From the NCBI GenBank assembly GCA_023212695.1, contig JALCCG010000004.1:1-64000 (forward strand): 64,000 nucleotides of DNA. The letters are read 5' to 3'. Numbering within the stretch: the first letter of the stretch is position 1; every line of letters starts with the position of its first letter. The position numbers and the translations under genes are program-made. The DNA comes from Sporisorium sorghi (taxonomy: Eukaryota > Basidiomycota > Ustilaginomycetes > Ustilaginales > Ustilaginaceae). A model generated the notes under the pieces. That model ran no database searches, was not told where the DNA came from, and saw nothing but the letters and a program-made list of their open reading frames with translations. Shown here one piece after another: positions 49,122-59,010 of the stretch.

Positions 49122-51422
49122 CTAAAGACCTAGCTCCATCTCACTCCCCCCATAAAACACCCGCACATTCCCATTCTCATTCCCCTTCACCCTCGCCTCA
49201 ACCAACTTCCCATCTTCCCAGCTCATATCCACCTCAATATTCCCTTTCGCCTTCAGCCCCCTCACGCTGCCCCTCGGCCATATGGCCGGCAGTGCAGGCA
49301 GGAGATGGATCTCGCCTTCGTGGCTCTGCAGCAGCATTTCCGCGATGGCGGCGGTGCCGCCGAAGTTGCCATCGATGACAAAGATGTTGGCCTCGGCACC
49401 GGCTACGCCGGGTTTGGAGTAGGTGAGCAGGTTGTCGAAGGACAGCTCCCCGATCAGGTGGCCGATGTGCTGGACGGCCTGGTTACCGTCATACAGTCGG
49501 GCGTAGAAGAGACCGAACAGGGCGGCGGTAAACTCGATATCCTCCAGGTCGGCCCGGCTGTTCCGGTTCTCCAAGGTCACTCGGGCGGCAGCAGCTAGTT
49601 CCGGGGTATGGTGCGGCGTGATCTGGCTGCCGGGATACAGGGCAAATAGATGCGCCAGATGGCGGTGCTCCGGCTGCGCCTCCTCGTAATCCTCCAGCCA
49701 TTCCTGCAACTGCCCCTGCTTGCCGATCATCAGCGGCGGAAGCTGATTCAGCGCAGCCTGCCACTTCTGCTGAAGCTCCTCATCCCTGCCCAGTGTCTGT
49801 GCGGCTTTCACACAGAACTCCAGCAAATCCCGAACCAATACCTGATCCATGGTCGGACCCATGGACAACTGCTGATGCCCTTCTTCCCGATTGTCCGTAT
49901 AGAAGCTGTTCTCCGGCGAGTTCGACGGTCCGGTCACCAGCCAGCCATACTTCGGATGTACCGTCATGTAATCTATGAAAAAGGCCGCCGCTTCCTTCAG
50001 GACCGGATAAGCCAGCTCCTCCAAGAACATCTCGTCGCGGCTGTAGGCATAATGCTCCATCATATGCGTGGCGATCCACAGCCCGCCCGTCACGTTCAGA
50101 CCCCAGGACGTCTCCCACCCCGGTGACGCGAATCCCCACGCGTTGGAGAATACATGCACCACCCAGCCGTCCGCATCATAATAATGACGAGCTGCCGAGC
50201 GGCCTGCCTCGGATAACTTCCGAATATACTGCATGAGCGGCCGATGGCTCTCACTTAAGTTCACGGCCTCCGTCGGAAAATAGTTCATTTGGGTGTTCAT
50301 GTCCAGGTGATAATCGCAGCTCCAGGCCATCTTGTTGGCCTCGCCGTCATTCCATATCCCTTGCAGATGCATCGGCAGGACAGAATCTTCGCGGGAACCG
50401 CTGATCGTCAAATACCGCCCATATTGAAAAAACAGTGCAAACAACGCCGGGTCATCCAACTGCCCCCCCTTGAACCTGGCGATCCGCTCATCCGTTGGCA
50501 GACCCGAGTGCACCGAGCTTCCCAGATCCATACTTACGCGTGCATACAACGGCTGATAATCCGCAAGATGATCTGTCCGCAGCGCCTCGTATCCCTTCCG
50601 CATGGCCTGCTCCAGCTGCAACGCGCTTTTCTCTCGCCAGCTCTCACCTTCCTGACGGTAATCCGTATTCACCGCAAAATAAATCGACATCTCATCCGCG
50701 CCCGCGACCGTAATGGTGCCAGCGGAGCCGCTCAACTGCCCACCTTCTGCCACTACGCGCAGCAAGCCTTGGCAGGACACGCCGCACTCGCCGTTGCTGT
50801 GAATGTTTTCCCATGCCTTCCCCTGGAATTCGATTGTGTCCTTCCCTGTAACCGTGGTTTGAAAAGGACCGTTGTCCCCCTGAATCGAGATGCTGCATGT
50901 CACGCCTAACGAACCATGGCTCCGTATCCGGGATACCATCACCTGATCCGCATGGGTAGCAAATACCTCCCGCGCCATCTCCATCCCTTCCACCTCGCAA
51001 GCCGAACGCACAACCGCCTCATCCAGATCCAGCTCCCGGTGGAACAGCGGTTCCGCCTCTCCACTAGAATCCAAGGCTGGCTCTGGCTTCGTGTTCTGCT
51101 CAAAATCCAGAATAACCTGACATAGTCCCAGATTCGTGCCAAAATTCAGCTTCTCCGGCTGCAGATACTCCTTGGCCAGTCGATCACCTCCGCGATAATC
51201 ACCCTGGAAAAAATGCTGCCGCATCCGCTCCAAATCCGCTTGGCTATTGCTGCGGCCCTGGACCGGCTCGGGCTGCCCGGACCAGTAGGTGGTTTCGGTA
51301 ATATTCCAGACTTCCCGATGCGGGGCGGACAGAACCACATTCCCCATTCGGCCGTTGCCGATCGGCAGTCCTTGCGTCCAGCTCTGAGCCGGTTTCGTGT
51401 ACCATAGTTTCATATCTGTCAT
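49122..51422 (-). CDS. GH95 family glycosidase (alpha-L-fucosidase or alpha-L-galactosidase)
   Basis: A 766-residue intracellular enzyme (no signal peptide) of family GH95. The hallmarks are PIGNGRMGNVVLSAP at the N-terminus, WNITETTYWSG, MHLQGIWND, YHLDMNTQMNYFPTEAVN (the conserved Asn pair, near 380), the general acid Glu near 503 in GPSNSPENSFY, HRHLAHLFALYPG and the base-activating Asp near 683 in VIDGNFGG. The family cleaves alpha-1,2-linked L-fucose or L-galactose by inversion. The start follows GAGGAG by eight bases. It is the last gene after two GH36-like genes, so glycans with both residues may be the substrate. Confidence 0.93.
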   Translation of the reverse strand: MTDMKLWYTKPAQSWTQGLPIGNGRMGNVVLSAPHREVWNITETTYWSGQPEPVQGRSNSQADLERMRQHFFQGDYRGGDRLAKEYLQPEKLNFGTNLGLCQVILDFEQNTKPEPALDSSGEAEPLFHRELDLDEAVVRSACEVEGMEMAREVFATHADQVMVSRIRSHGSLGVTCSISIQGDNGPFQTTVTGKDTIEFQGKAWENIHSNGECGVSCQGLLRVVAEGGQLSGSAGTITVAGADEMSIYFAVNTDYRQEGESWREKSALQLEQAMRKGYEALRTDHLADYQPLYARVSMDLGSSVHSGLPTDERIARFKGGQLDDPALFALFFQYGRYLTISGSREDSVLPMHLQGIWNDGEANKMAWSCDYHLDMNTQMNYFPTEAVNLSESHRPLMQYIRKLSEAGRSAARHYYDADGWVVHVFSNAWGFASPGWETSWGLNVTGGLWIATHMMEHYAYSRDEMFLEELAYPVLKEAAAFFIDYMTVHPKYGWLVTGPSNSPENSFYTDNREEGHQQLSMGPTMDQVLVRDLLEFCVKAAQTLGRDEELQQKWQAALNQLPPLMIGKQGQLQEWLEDYEEAQPEHRHLAHLFALYPGSQITPHHTPELAAAARVTLENRNSRADLEDIEFTAALFGLFYARLYDGNQAVQHIGHLIGELSFDNLLTYSKPGVAGAEANIFVIDGNFGGTAAIAEMLLQSHEGEIHLLPALPAIWPRGSVRGLKAKGNIEVDMSWEDGKLVEARVKGNENGNVRVFYGGSEMELGL

Positions 51423-51491
51423 GTTGTTTTCTCCTCTTCATTTGATTTTCCAGTATGGAGACAAGCACTATCCTTACAGCAAAAGCAAGAA

Positions 51492-51525
51492 ATCGCGATC
51501 CCCGGATGGAGCCGAGAACCGCGAT
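51492..51525 (-). terminator. Hairpin between the GH36-like and GH95 genes
   Basis: ATCGCG (51492-51497) and CGCGAT (51520-51525) with internal G/C pairing form a stem; TTTCTTGCTTTT follows on the minus strand. It could terminate or attenuate transcription into the GH95 gene, 141 bases after the upstream stop. Confidence 0.5.
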
Positions 51526-51563
51526 GAACTTGTAGATGTACATAATGAATCGATGACAACTTG

Positions 51564-54176
51564 TTATGGATTAGGGACAATTTTCAAAAGCTTGGATTCA
51601 GCCGCTTGCAGCACCACATCCAGCGAAGTGCCCGTTACCGTCCGGGATTGACCGCTCCACAGGTCCGTCACCGTATAGGACGCTACCCCTTCCGAAGCGA
51701 TACCCGCCCGCACCAAATCCACGGTGCGCTGTGCCGCATTTTGTGTATAGTTAAACACAGCTACATAGCGGGTTCCCTGATCGTCCAGCACGAATACGTT
51801 CGCGGCCTGCGTGCCCGTGTTACCTTCTACCGGCCGGAACGCCTTGCCCTTCATCGCAAGCTTATTCACTTCCGGATTCGTCAGCAGCGTCTCCATGTAC
51901 TGCCGGGCCGTTGCATCGGTTACATCATCCGAATTCAGGAAGACCGTGCCGGAGATGGCAGCCGCATTCACGCGCGAACGTGCTCCCTCTATCGATCCGC
52001 CCTTGGTCAAGTGCATGTAGTCCGGATCGGTATAATGATAGATCGTTCCGTTCTGCCACCAGCCGTACGTCAGATTGTTCAATTGGTATTCCGTGCTGCC
52101 AAGGCTGCCATCGATATCGCAGGAGATGCGGCGGCTGTGCGCATATTGGCTAGGGAACAGCGGCGCGATGGAAGCGCTGATGAACATCGAGCCATCCAGC
52201 ACCTCATTCAGATAAGCCATCCCTTGGTTATAGGCCTGTATGCCGGTTTGAACCTTCGGATCATCATGCTTGCCTTCCATTGCCCCGTGGCTTAGAAAAT
52301 CGATTTTGATATATTCGAAGCCCTTGCTCTTAAAATTATTCATATAATAATAGATCCGCTGCTTCACGCCGGGATGCGTCGGATCGACGGCGTATGCACC
52401 GTCCAGCGTTGGCAGCACATTGCCTTCCGGATCACGAAGCACAATGTCACCGTACTTGTACTGACCATTCGTCCCTTCCACTACCTGCTCCATGTTGTTG
52501 CCCCAATACACAAATGGCGAATAATAGATGCCCGCCTTCTGTCCATTGCCGTGAATCACCTGAACCAGATCGCTCAGCTGCTGATCGGTCATATTATCCC
52601 AGTAGGAATCGAGATTGATATAGATATGACCTTCATTGTTAAAAGACTCATCCTGAATATGATCTCTGAAATAATTCGAGACGGAAACCGCCTTGTCGTA
52701 ACTCAGACCACTGTCATACGCTCCCCAACTGTTCCAGCCGACCGGAACGCCTTGAGGAATACCCTCGCCAAAGGCTAACGGAGGCTCGATGGCTGCATTC
52801 ACATGACCAAACTCCTCAAGACCGGTCCGATAATCCTCGAAAAAACCGACCATGATCTTAGGCGAAGCAACTTGCTTGCCCGTTACTTTTCCATGCGGGA
52901 TCGTGTCCCACGTGGAGGTAGATGACGTAAATCCGCCATATACACGCAATGTATTCAATTTATCATTCGTGCCGCTCCAATAGATGCCGGTCTTCCACGT
53001 GTCATGCGTTACCGAACCGATGACCAGGCCGTTCCGGCTCGTATTGTCATAGATGGCCGTAAGCTCCGAACTGATGTACAGACCGTTGTTTAGACCTGTA
53101 TTCATCGTCTTCGTCTGATATCTGGACCACGCATCATTATCGAACGGGACGACGAGAACCCGGTTATCATCATAGCTGCCGATATCGATGCCGCCCCTCG
53201 CTTCCATCGCAATGGGTGCTATATTCGCCGTAGATAGCTCCGTTTTGTGTGAGGCTACCGTTTCCGTAAGCAAATACGGTCCGTCATTATAGATGTAATA
53301 GATTTGACTAAGCGATGGCAATCCGCCATGCTCATTCACGACCGTCACCTTGATGCCCTTGCCGGTTGCATCCTGAAACGGGATGATTTGATTTTTGTTA
53401 AACTTGTGATGTTTGTAATCGGTGCTCGCCACCATCTGGTCGAGTTCAATCTCGCTGTATAACCCCTTGGCAACCACTTGGCCGTTCCAATTGAACTGCG
53501 ACAACCCGGTTGAAGTGTTGTACATCAGCTCATACGTCGGATTGGATACCTTGAAGCCCTTGGCATACTCGGTCAGGGTGATGGAGCCGTAGGGAGTGAC
53601 TTGTTTTTGCCGGCCCAGATCGCCAATGTTCCCATCGCTGCCTGATCCGTCATCGCCCGCAGAATGATAGCTCAGATCAATCTTGTCGAGATCCGGAGAG
53701 TAACCGCCTGCGTCATCGAACAAAATCGTGTTGCTGCCCTGATGCAAGGCAATTTGAATCTTATAGGTGCCCATCGTGTTCCAATCCGCTGTTTTCGGAA
53801 AACTGAAATTCTCCTTCTCCGCCCCGTTCACCGAGATCGAAGCCGCGCGGGAATCCCCGGAGATGTAGAACATATTCATATCGTAGACACCGGCCTTATC
53901 AACCTGAATTTGATTAAATTTCAACGAGGAGCCGCCATACAGATTGCCGACCTTTTGCCCGCCTGAACAAAAGCCGCAATCGACAACGCCCGCATTCCCG
54001 GTCAATGTGCTCAGAGTGGACTCTGCCTCATAAGAATGGACGCTTCCCGCCGTCGTACTCGCCGTATCCTGCTGCTCCGCCGCAGCCAGTGAGCCTGCAA
54101 GCGCAGCACCCGTAAGCAGAATCGATAAGAACAGCATGAATGACCTTCGGAAGAATCTGTACGTTTGGATATTCAC
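51564..54176 (-). CDS. Secreted GH36-like glycosidase with N-terminal CBM35-like domain
   Basis: An 870-residue secreted enzyme. It has a Sec signal peptide (FFRRSFMLFLSILLTGAALA, cut near residue 33), a CBM35/CBM6-like beta domain (SYEAESTLSTLTGNAGVV to FDDAGGYSPDLDKIDLSYH, residues about 45-170), a beta-sandwich, then a clan-D TIM barrel (VGWNSWGAYDSGL) with nucleophile Asp near 626 in EYIKIDFLSHGA and acid/base Asp near 687 in RRISCDIDGS. The start is GTG 54176, nine bases after GGAGG. It probably removes alpha-galactose or alpha-GalNAc from extracellular glycans; specificity is not proven. Confidence 0.9.
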   Translation of the reverse strand: MNIQTYRFFRRSFMLFLSILLTGAALAGSLAAAEQQDTASTTAGSVHSYEAESTLSTLTGNAGVVDCGFCSGGQKVGNLYGGSSLKFNQIQVDKAGVYDMNMFYISGDSRAASISVNGAEKENFSFPKTADWNTMGTYKIQIALHQGSNTILFDDAGGYSPDLDKIDLSYHSAGDDGSGSDGNIGDLGRQKQVTPYGSITLTEYAKGFKVSNPTYELMYNTSTGLSQFNWNGQVVAKGLYSEIELDQMVASTDYKHHKFNKNQIIPFQDATGKGIKVTVVNEHGGLPSLSQIYYIYNDGPYLLTETVASHKTELSTANIAPIAMEARGGIDIGSYDDNRVLVVPFDNDAWSRYQTKTMNTGLNNGLYISSELTAIYDNTSRNGLVIGSVTHDTWKTGIYWSGTNDKLNTLRVYGGFTSSTSTWDTIPHGKVTGKQVASPKIMVGFFEDYRTGLEEFGHVNAAIEPPLAFGEGIPQGVPVGWNSWGAYDSGLSYDKAVSVSNYFRDHIQDESFNNEGHIYINLDSYWDNMTDQQLSDLVQVIHGNGQKAGIYYSPFVYWGNNMEQVVEGTNGQYKYGDIVLRDPEGNVLPTLDGAYAVDPTHPGVKQRIYYYMNNFKSKGFEYIKIDFLSHGAMEGKHDDPKVQTGIQAYNQGMAYLNEVLDGSMFISASIAPLFPSQYAHSRRISCDIDGSLGSTEYQLNNLTYGWWQNGTIYHYTDPDYMHLTKGGSIEGARSRVNAAAISGTVFLNSDDVTDATARQYMETLLTNPEVNKLAMKGKAFRPVEGNTGTQAANVFVLDDQGTRYVAVFNYTQNAAQRTVDLVRAGIASEGVASYTVTDLWSGQSRTVTGTSLDVVLQAAESKLLKIVPNP

Positions 54177-54198
54177 TGAACCTCTCCTCCTCATCTTC

Positions 54199-56254
54199 TT
54201 AATTGGGACTTAGCTTCAGGATTTTCGACTCGGCTGGCGCCAGCTCGACCACGAGTTTTTCATTGGCCATAGCGACCGTATCTTCCCACACGTCCAGCAC
54301 TTTGTACGAAGCGTGAGCATCCAGCCCGCAGCGCGCCAAGGAGACGGTCTTCTGTGCGGACTGGGCCCCATCGAAGTTGAATACCGCAATATAAGCCGTT
54401 CCCGCTTCGCTTGGATGTGTCAGCACAAACGTATCCGCAGCATGTTTGCCCAGATTCCCCTCGACAGGGACAAAGGTTCTGCCCAGTCTGGCAATCTCGA
54501 TGATCCCCTCATTCCCCAGCCAGTTCTTGGCGCGCCATGCGGCTTCCTCATGACGGAAATCGTCGCCCAGCAGCAGCACCGTTCCCGAGATCACGGACGC
54601 GGTCAGGCGGCTTCGCCCTTCATGGCGGGTCGTCGAGTCCTGATTGAAGCTTTTATAGATCACGGCATGATCCGGATCGTTAAAACGGTACAGCGTATCG
54701 TTCATCCACCACCCGTGCGTCAGCGAGTTCAGCAAATATTCCGAGTCCTGGATCGTCCCGAACACATCGCAGGAGATTCTGCGGCTATGCGCATAGGAAT
54801 AAGGGAACAGCGGCGCGATCGACAGGTTGATGAAGAGCGGTCTGCCGATTCGCTCCGGGGAGAGTTTATCCGTCAGATATGATAGACCGTAATTGTATGC
54901 AGCGATCCCCGTCGTAATATCCGGGTTATAATGCTTGCCTTCCAGAGCCCCGTGCGCCATGAAGTCCAGCTTGATGTACTCAAAGCCCTCGGCTACGAAT
55001 TTATCCATGTACCAATCGATTCGGGCCAGATTCCCGGGATGCGTAGGATCAATCGCAAGTCCGCCTGCAATATCCGGCAAAATCTCGCCATCCTGATCAC
55101 GAAGCAGGATATCGCCATAGGTATACTTCCCATCGGTGCCCTCAACGGGGCTGCCGAACCCAGCCGGACTTCCCCAAAATGCAAACGGCGTCCAGTATGT
55201 ACCCGGTTTGTGTCCGTTCTCACGGACCCTTCTCAAGGCATCCTCCATCTCGGCAGGCGTAAGCCGGTCCCAGAACGCATCGAAATTAATGTACAGCGTG
55301 TTCTCATTGTGAAAACCCTGCGGCTGAACCTCCCGCTTCAGAAAATCGCTGGTTGCCGTATACAGCTCGTAATCCAGCGTGCTCATCGCCGCCGACCAAC
55401 TGTTCCAGCCCATCGGGACGCCGCCTTCCCATGTCAGCGCTGGCGCAACCTTCGTGTTTGCTTCCCCATACGCTTCGAGCCCTGCCCGGTAATCGTCATA
55501 ATCCCCTACAAAAACCAGCGGAGATTCGATGCGCGTTCCTCTCACATGACCATGGGGCTGCGAATCGCGGGTCATGATGTCCGCTGCGCCTGCGTACACT
55601 TCGAGTTCATCCAGTCTTTCCGGCGTCTCTCCCTTCACGTGTCCCGGTCTTCCACACATCATGACTGATCGACCCGAGAATCAGCCCGCTCAGGCTATCC
55701 GGGTGGAACAAGGCCGTCACTTCATAACTCTCGGTTTCCAGCGGAGCCGTCTCTGTCAGATAACGCACCCATTTGTCATTATCATAAGGAACGCGAAGCA
55801 CATGCAGCGCCTCATCCGGAACCGTCTCATTCCCGCTCGACACCGCTTGGGTGCTCACGACCGCGATGCGGTTGACCTTGATTTCCTCCTGCCCCACAAC
55901 GACGACCCGGGAGATGAAGAACGAAGCTCCCTCGTAAACATAAAAATGCTGCTCCAGTCCAGGAAGCAGGTCGGATTCATGCTGAATTACGGCGTGCACG
56001 CCTGTTCCGAATGCATCCTCAATCTTCTCGGGCTGACCTGCCATAACGTGGCGGTCATAATTCCCCGTATGGTATTCCCGGCCATGCCACCGGAAGCCGC
56101 TGCGCACGGCTTGCAGTGTAAATCCCTTGCTGCCTGCATAAGCGTACTCGCCTTTTACCAGATCCACTTCAAGGGCCATCAAGCCGTTTGTTACCCGAAC
56201 GTGAGTATCGGCATTCACCCCAACCTTCACAGCCATATCGCGATTCGTTATCAC
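54199..56254 (-). pseudogene. Intracellular GH36-like paralogue broken by one frameshift
   Basis: The 5' frame (56254-55607, 215 residues, GTG start after AGGAGG) carries the beta-sandwich, and the 3' frame (to 54199) carries the barrel: VPMGWNSWSAAMSTLD, nucleophile Asp in EYIKLDFMAHGA, and RRISCDVFGTIQD. Both align end to end with the secreted paralogue next door. After DVWKTG the second frame gives HVKGETPERLDELEVYAG, exactly as many residues as the paralogue, so one extra base near 55640 explains the break. No signal peptide is present. All other family residues are intact, so the break is recent or a sequencing error. Confidence 0.85.
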
Positions 56255-56335
56255 CTGTAGATTGCCTCCTTTTTACACTTGCATCTGTGCTGCATTGAAG
56301 CCGCTTGGTGAACACGCCTTTCGCAGCTTGCTACC

Positions 56336-56363
56336 ATTATAGAAGCGTGGGTAAAGCGCTTAC
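56336..56363 (-). promoter_or_regulatory. Possible promoter with cre-like site for the glycan operon
   Basis: A perfect TATAAT lies on the minus strand at 56336-56341, about 80 bases before the GH36-like start, and a partly symmetrical GTAAAGCGCTTAC (56351-56363) just upstream resembles a CcpA site at 8 of 11 fixed positions. No good -35 box is seen. Confidence 0.35.
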
Positions 56364-56534
56364 TATACAACGATCTTCCGATCCATATCGGGATGTAACG
56401 TTTCTTGAACGATGCCGTTGTTGAAATGCAATATGGCCCTTTCCGCTAACGAATCCGTAAAACGTTCTGGTCGTGTCACTGGGGGTCTTTAAGTCCACCC
56501 AACCCAGCCGACCTGTGGTTTGGTTACCCATCAT
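56363..56534 (-). pseudogene. Small frameshifted gene with VOC-like start
   Basis: ATG 56534 follows GGAGG at correct spacing and opens NQTTGRLGWVDLKTPSDTTR then TFYGF, which resembles the first strand and helix of glyoxalase/VOC proteins. After a TTTT run the other frame looks coding (SLAERAILHFNNGIVQET then LHPDMDRKIVV) and stops at 56363. A one-base change in the T-run would join them into about 57 residues. The identity of the second half is unknown. Confidence 0.45.
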
Positions 56535-56555
56535 TGAAGTTCCTCCTCCAAACGT

Positions 56556-56597
56556 AAAAAAACGCACACTCCATCTAAGGAACGTGCGCAGATGCGC
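56556..56597 (-). promoter_or_regulatory. Attenuator-like leader: terminator and competing hairpin
   Basis: On the minus strand CGCAC (56588-56584) pairs with GTGCG (56567-56563) and is followed by seven T, a terminator shape directly upstream of the ribosome site of the small frameshifted gene. A second stem, GCGC-N4-GCGC (56597-56586), uses three of the same bases, so the two cannot both form. The rest of 56598-56711 holds nothing recognisable. Confidence 0.4.
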
Positions 56598-56711
56598 TAA
56601 ATGATATTCACTTCATATGTACAGGATATCATGGTGAAAACACTAACGTCATAACCATCTTTTATCCCATCACAGCCCCTATGATTTGTGATAAAACGAC
56701 AAATTTTTTCA

Positions 56712-56740
56712 TTGACAACCTCTAAAAGAGACTATATATT
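56712..56740 (+). promoter_or_regulatory. Promoter of the siderophore ABC operon
   Basis: A perfect TTGACA (56712-56717) and TATATT (56735-56740) are 17 bases apart. The Fur box lies ten bases downstream, covering the transcription start. Confidence 0.85.
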
Positions 56741-56750
56741 AAGATGAAAA

Positions 56751-56765
56751 TGATAATCATTATCA
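56751..56765 (+). promoter_or_regulatory. Fur box
   Basis: TGATAATCATTATCA is a perfect 7-1-7 Fur site. It covers the expected transcription start of the siderophore operon, so iron-bound Fur should repress it. A 114-base leader then runs to the first ATG. Confidence 0.93.
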
Positions 56766-56879
56766 TGACTGTCAAGGGCCCGAAAGTTACGATTTTGATC
56801 TCCGGAGCAGAAAGCGAATACATCTTTTCCAAGATAGACGATTTACAAACTCAGATCATAATAAGGAAGGGTTATTTCA

Positions 56880-57977
56880 ATGATGGCAAACCGTAAATTT
56901 TTACTACAAGCACTAATACTTCTGCTCGTGCTTACAGTAGCATTAGTGGGCTGTTCCAGCCCGGAATCCAGCTCAACGCCTGCAACTGATTCGACCGAGA
57001 CGAATTCAGCAAGCACCGAAACACCAAGTACGGAAACACCCGCTTCCTCAGATACAGAGACTCAATATCCACTCACCATCAAACATGCTCTTGGAGAAAC
57101 GGTTATTGAGAGCAAGCCTGAACGCATCACTACCGTTCAATGGGCCAATCACGACGTCGTTCTCGCTCTTGGCGTTGTTCCTGTAGGTTTCTCGGCAGCG
57201 AACTTCGGCGTTCAGGATGACAGCGGACTTCTGCCTTGGACTGCGAAGAAGCTCGAAGAGCTCGGCGTCAAGGACCCGAATGTATTCCAGGATACGGACG
57301 GTCTTGATTTTGAAGCTATTTCGGACTCCAACCCCGATGTTATTCTTGCCGCTTACTCCGGTATAACCCAGGAAGAATACGATCTTCTTAGCAAAATCGC
57401 TCCGGTTGTAGCTTATCCAACCGCTCCTTGGGCAACCACGTGGCGTGAGCAAGTCACTTATAACGCAATGGGTATGGGTATGGAAGCCGAAGGCGAACAG
57501 CTCATTAAGGACACCGAGGACATGATTAAAGAAAAACTAAGCGCCTATCCTCAGATTAAAGACAAAAAAGTCGTATGGGTTAACTTCTCCGCTGAAGATA
57601 TGTCTAAACTACATATATACACACCCGTGGATTCTCGCGTATCTTTCCTGCATGAGCTCGGGATGGTTTATCCTGAGAGCATCACGAAACAGATTACGGA
57701 CCCGAACAGCTACTCCTTGAATTTAAGCGGAGAGAATGCTGAGGCCCTTAAAGATGCAGATCTAATCGTTGGATATGGCAATGACGAGCTGTTGAAAGCC
57801 ATTCAGGCCGATCCGCTGCTTGGTAAAATCCCTGCAATTAAGAGAGGTTCTGTTGCGTTTATTGAGAGCGACACACCATTGGTAGCGGCTGGAACGCCAA
57901 ATCCGCTGTCGATCTCTTATACCATCGATGATTACCTGAAATTAATCGGCGGAGCTATTGACAAGATAAATGAATAG
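56880..57977 (+). CDS. Iron-siderophore ABC transporter substrate-binding lipoprotein
   Basis: A 365-residue binding protein of the FhuD/FecB class that captures ferric siderophores outside the membrane. It has a signal with lipobox VGCSS near residue 22, an unusually Thr/Ser/Glu-rich linker to about residue 60, and then two domains joined by a long helix (ERITTVQWANHDVVLALGVV, PDVILAAYSGITQEEYDLL, KKVVWVNFSAEDMSKLHIYT). The start follows AAGGAAGG. Its 3' end overlaps the first permease by eight bases. The siderophore type cannot be told. Confidence 0.95.
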   Translation: MMANRKFLLQALILLLVLTVALVGCSSPESSSTPATDSTETNSASTETPSTETPASSDTETQYPLTIKHALGETVIESKPERITTVQWANHDVVLALGVVPVGFSAANFGVQDDSGLLPWTAKKLEELGVKDPNVFQDTDGLDFEAISDSNPDVILAAYSGITQEEYDLLSKIAPVVAYPTAPWATTWREQVTYNAMGMGMEAEGEQLIKDTEDMIKEKLSAYPQIKDKKVVWVNFSAEDMSKLHIYTPVDSRVSFLHELGMVYPESITKQITDPNSYSLNLSGENAEALKDADLIVGYGNDELLKAIQADPLLGKIPAIKRGSVAFIESDTPLVAAGTPNPLSISYTIDDYLKLIGGAIDKINE

Positions 57978-59010
57978 TTCATCGATTCCGAACAACAATA
58001 CGCTGCGCTCAAATATCCCGAAGCATTTTACATGGGTTCTGGTCATGTGTGTTATCCTGCTGGGTGCAAGCGTGGTAGCCTCACTGGCGTTTGGCTCTCG
58101 GCCCGTGAGATTTCATGAACTGATTGACGGCTTATTTCACCCGGACGTGGATTCCTTCGGGGCAAACATTGTCCGCAAACGGGTTTCCCGAACCGTTTTC
58201 AGTTTGTTTTGCGGGGCGGCTCTGGGCGTTTCCGGAGCCCTTATGCAGGCCGTCACCCGCAACCCACTTGCCGACCCCAGTATATTGGGCGTAAATACAG
58301 GCGCATCCCTGTTTGTGGTGTGCGGCATCGCGTTCTTGAACATCACCAGCGCGAGTCAATATATATGGCTGGCTTTAGCCGGGGCTGCGATTACTGCAGT
58401 GTTTGTATTCGGAATCGGCTCGATGGGGCGTGGCGGAGCCACGCCCATTAAGCTTGTGCTGGCCGGTGCCGCCGTAAGCGCTGCTCTGTCTTCCCTGGTT
58501 ACAGCCATCATGATTCCACGCTCTTACGTCATGGACCAGTTCAGGTTCTGGCAAGTGGGAAGCGTTGGCTCGGCAACCTGGAGCGCGATTGGCACGTTCA
58601 TCCCGTTTCTGATTGTGGGTGTAATCATCGCATTTATGACCGCCCCGGCATTAAACGCGCTGGCGCTGGGAGACGATGTTGCGACAGGACTCGGCGTACG
58701 AACAGGCACCCTGCGTTTTATTGCAGCGCTTGCTGGCGTTCTATTGTGCGGAGCCGCTACCGCTCTGGCTGGACCTATCGGTTTTATCGGCTTGTTATCC
58801 ACTCACGTCGTACGCCTTATTCTTGGACCTGATTTACGTTTTGTTATACCGATGTCAGCCATCGCCGGAGCGATCATTCTAACGGTATCCGACGTCGGCG
58901 GCCGGCTCATCGGCAACCCGGGAGAACTTGAAGTGGGTGTAGTCACAGCGTTTATAGGAGCTCCCATCTTAATCATACTAGCGATGCGATCGAAAGTGCG
59001 TTCATTATGA
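57970..59010 (+). CDS. FecCD-family siderophore permease
   Basis: A 346-residue FecCD/BtuC-type permease with about nine to ten transmembrane helices. Motifs include ALMQAVTRNPLADPSILGVN, the ATPase-coupling segment GDDVATGLGVRTGTLRFIAA and GPIGFIGLLSTHVVRLILGP. It overlaps the binding-protein gene by eight bases and the second permease by four, so the two permeases should be made in equal amounts and form a heterodimer. Confidence 0.95.
   Translation: MNSSSIPNNNTLRSNIPKHFTWVLVMCVILLGASVVASLAFGSRPVRFHELIDGLFHPDVDSFGANIVRKRVSRTVFSLFCGAALGVSGALMQAVTRNPLADPSILGVNTGASLFVVCGIAFLNITSASQYIWLALAGAAITAVFVFGIGSMGRGGATPIKLVLAGAAVSAALSSLVTAIMIPRSYVMDQFRFWQVGSVGSATWSAIGTFIPFLIVGVIIAFMTAPALNALALGDDVATGLGVRTGTLRFIAALAGVLLCGAATALAGPIGFIGLLSTHVVRLILGPDLRFVIPMSAIAGAIILTVSDVGGRLIGNPGELEVGVVTAFIGAPILIILAMRSKVRSL

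Noticed and set aside
56337..56567. A 76-codon frame as an intact gene
   Set aside because: The second half is better explained by another frame after a T-run, and the first 11 codons lie before the ribosome site, so it was treated as frameshifted.
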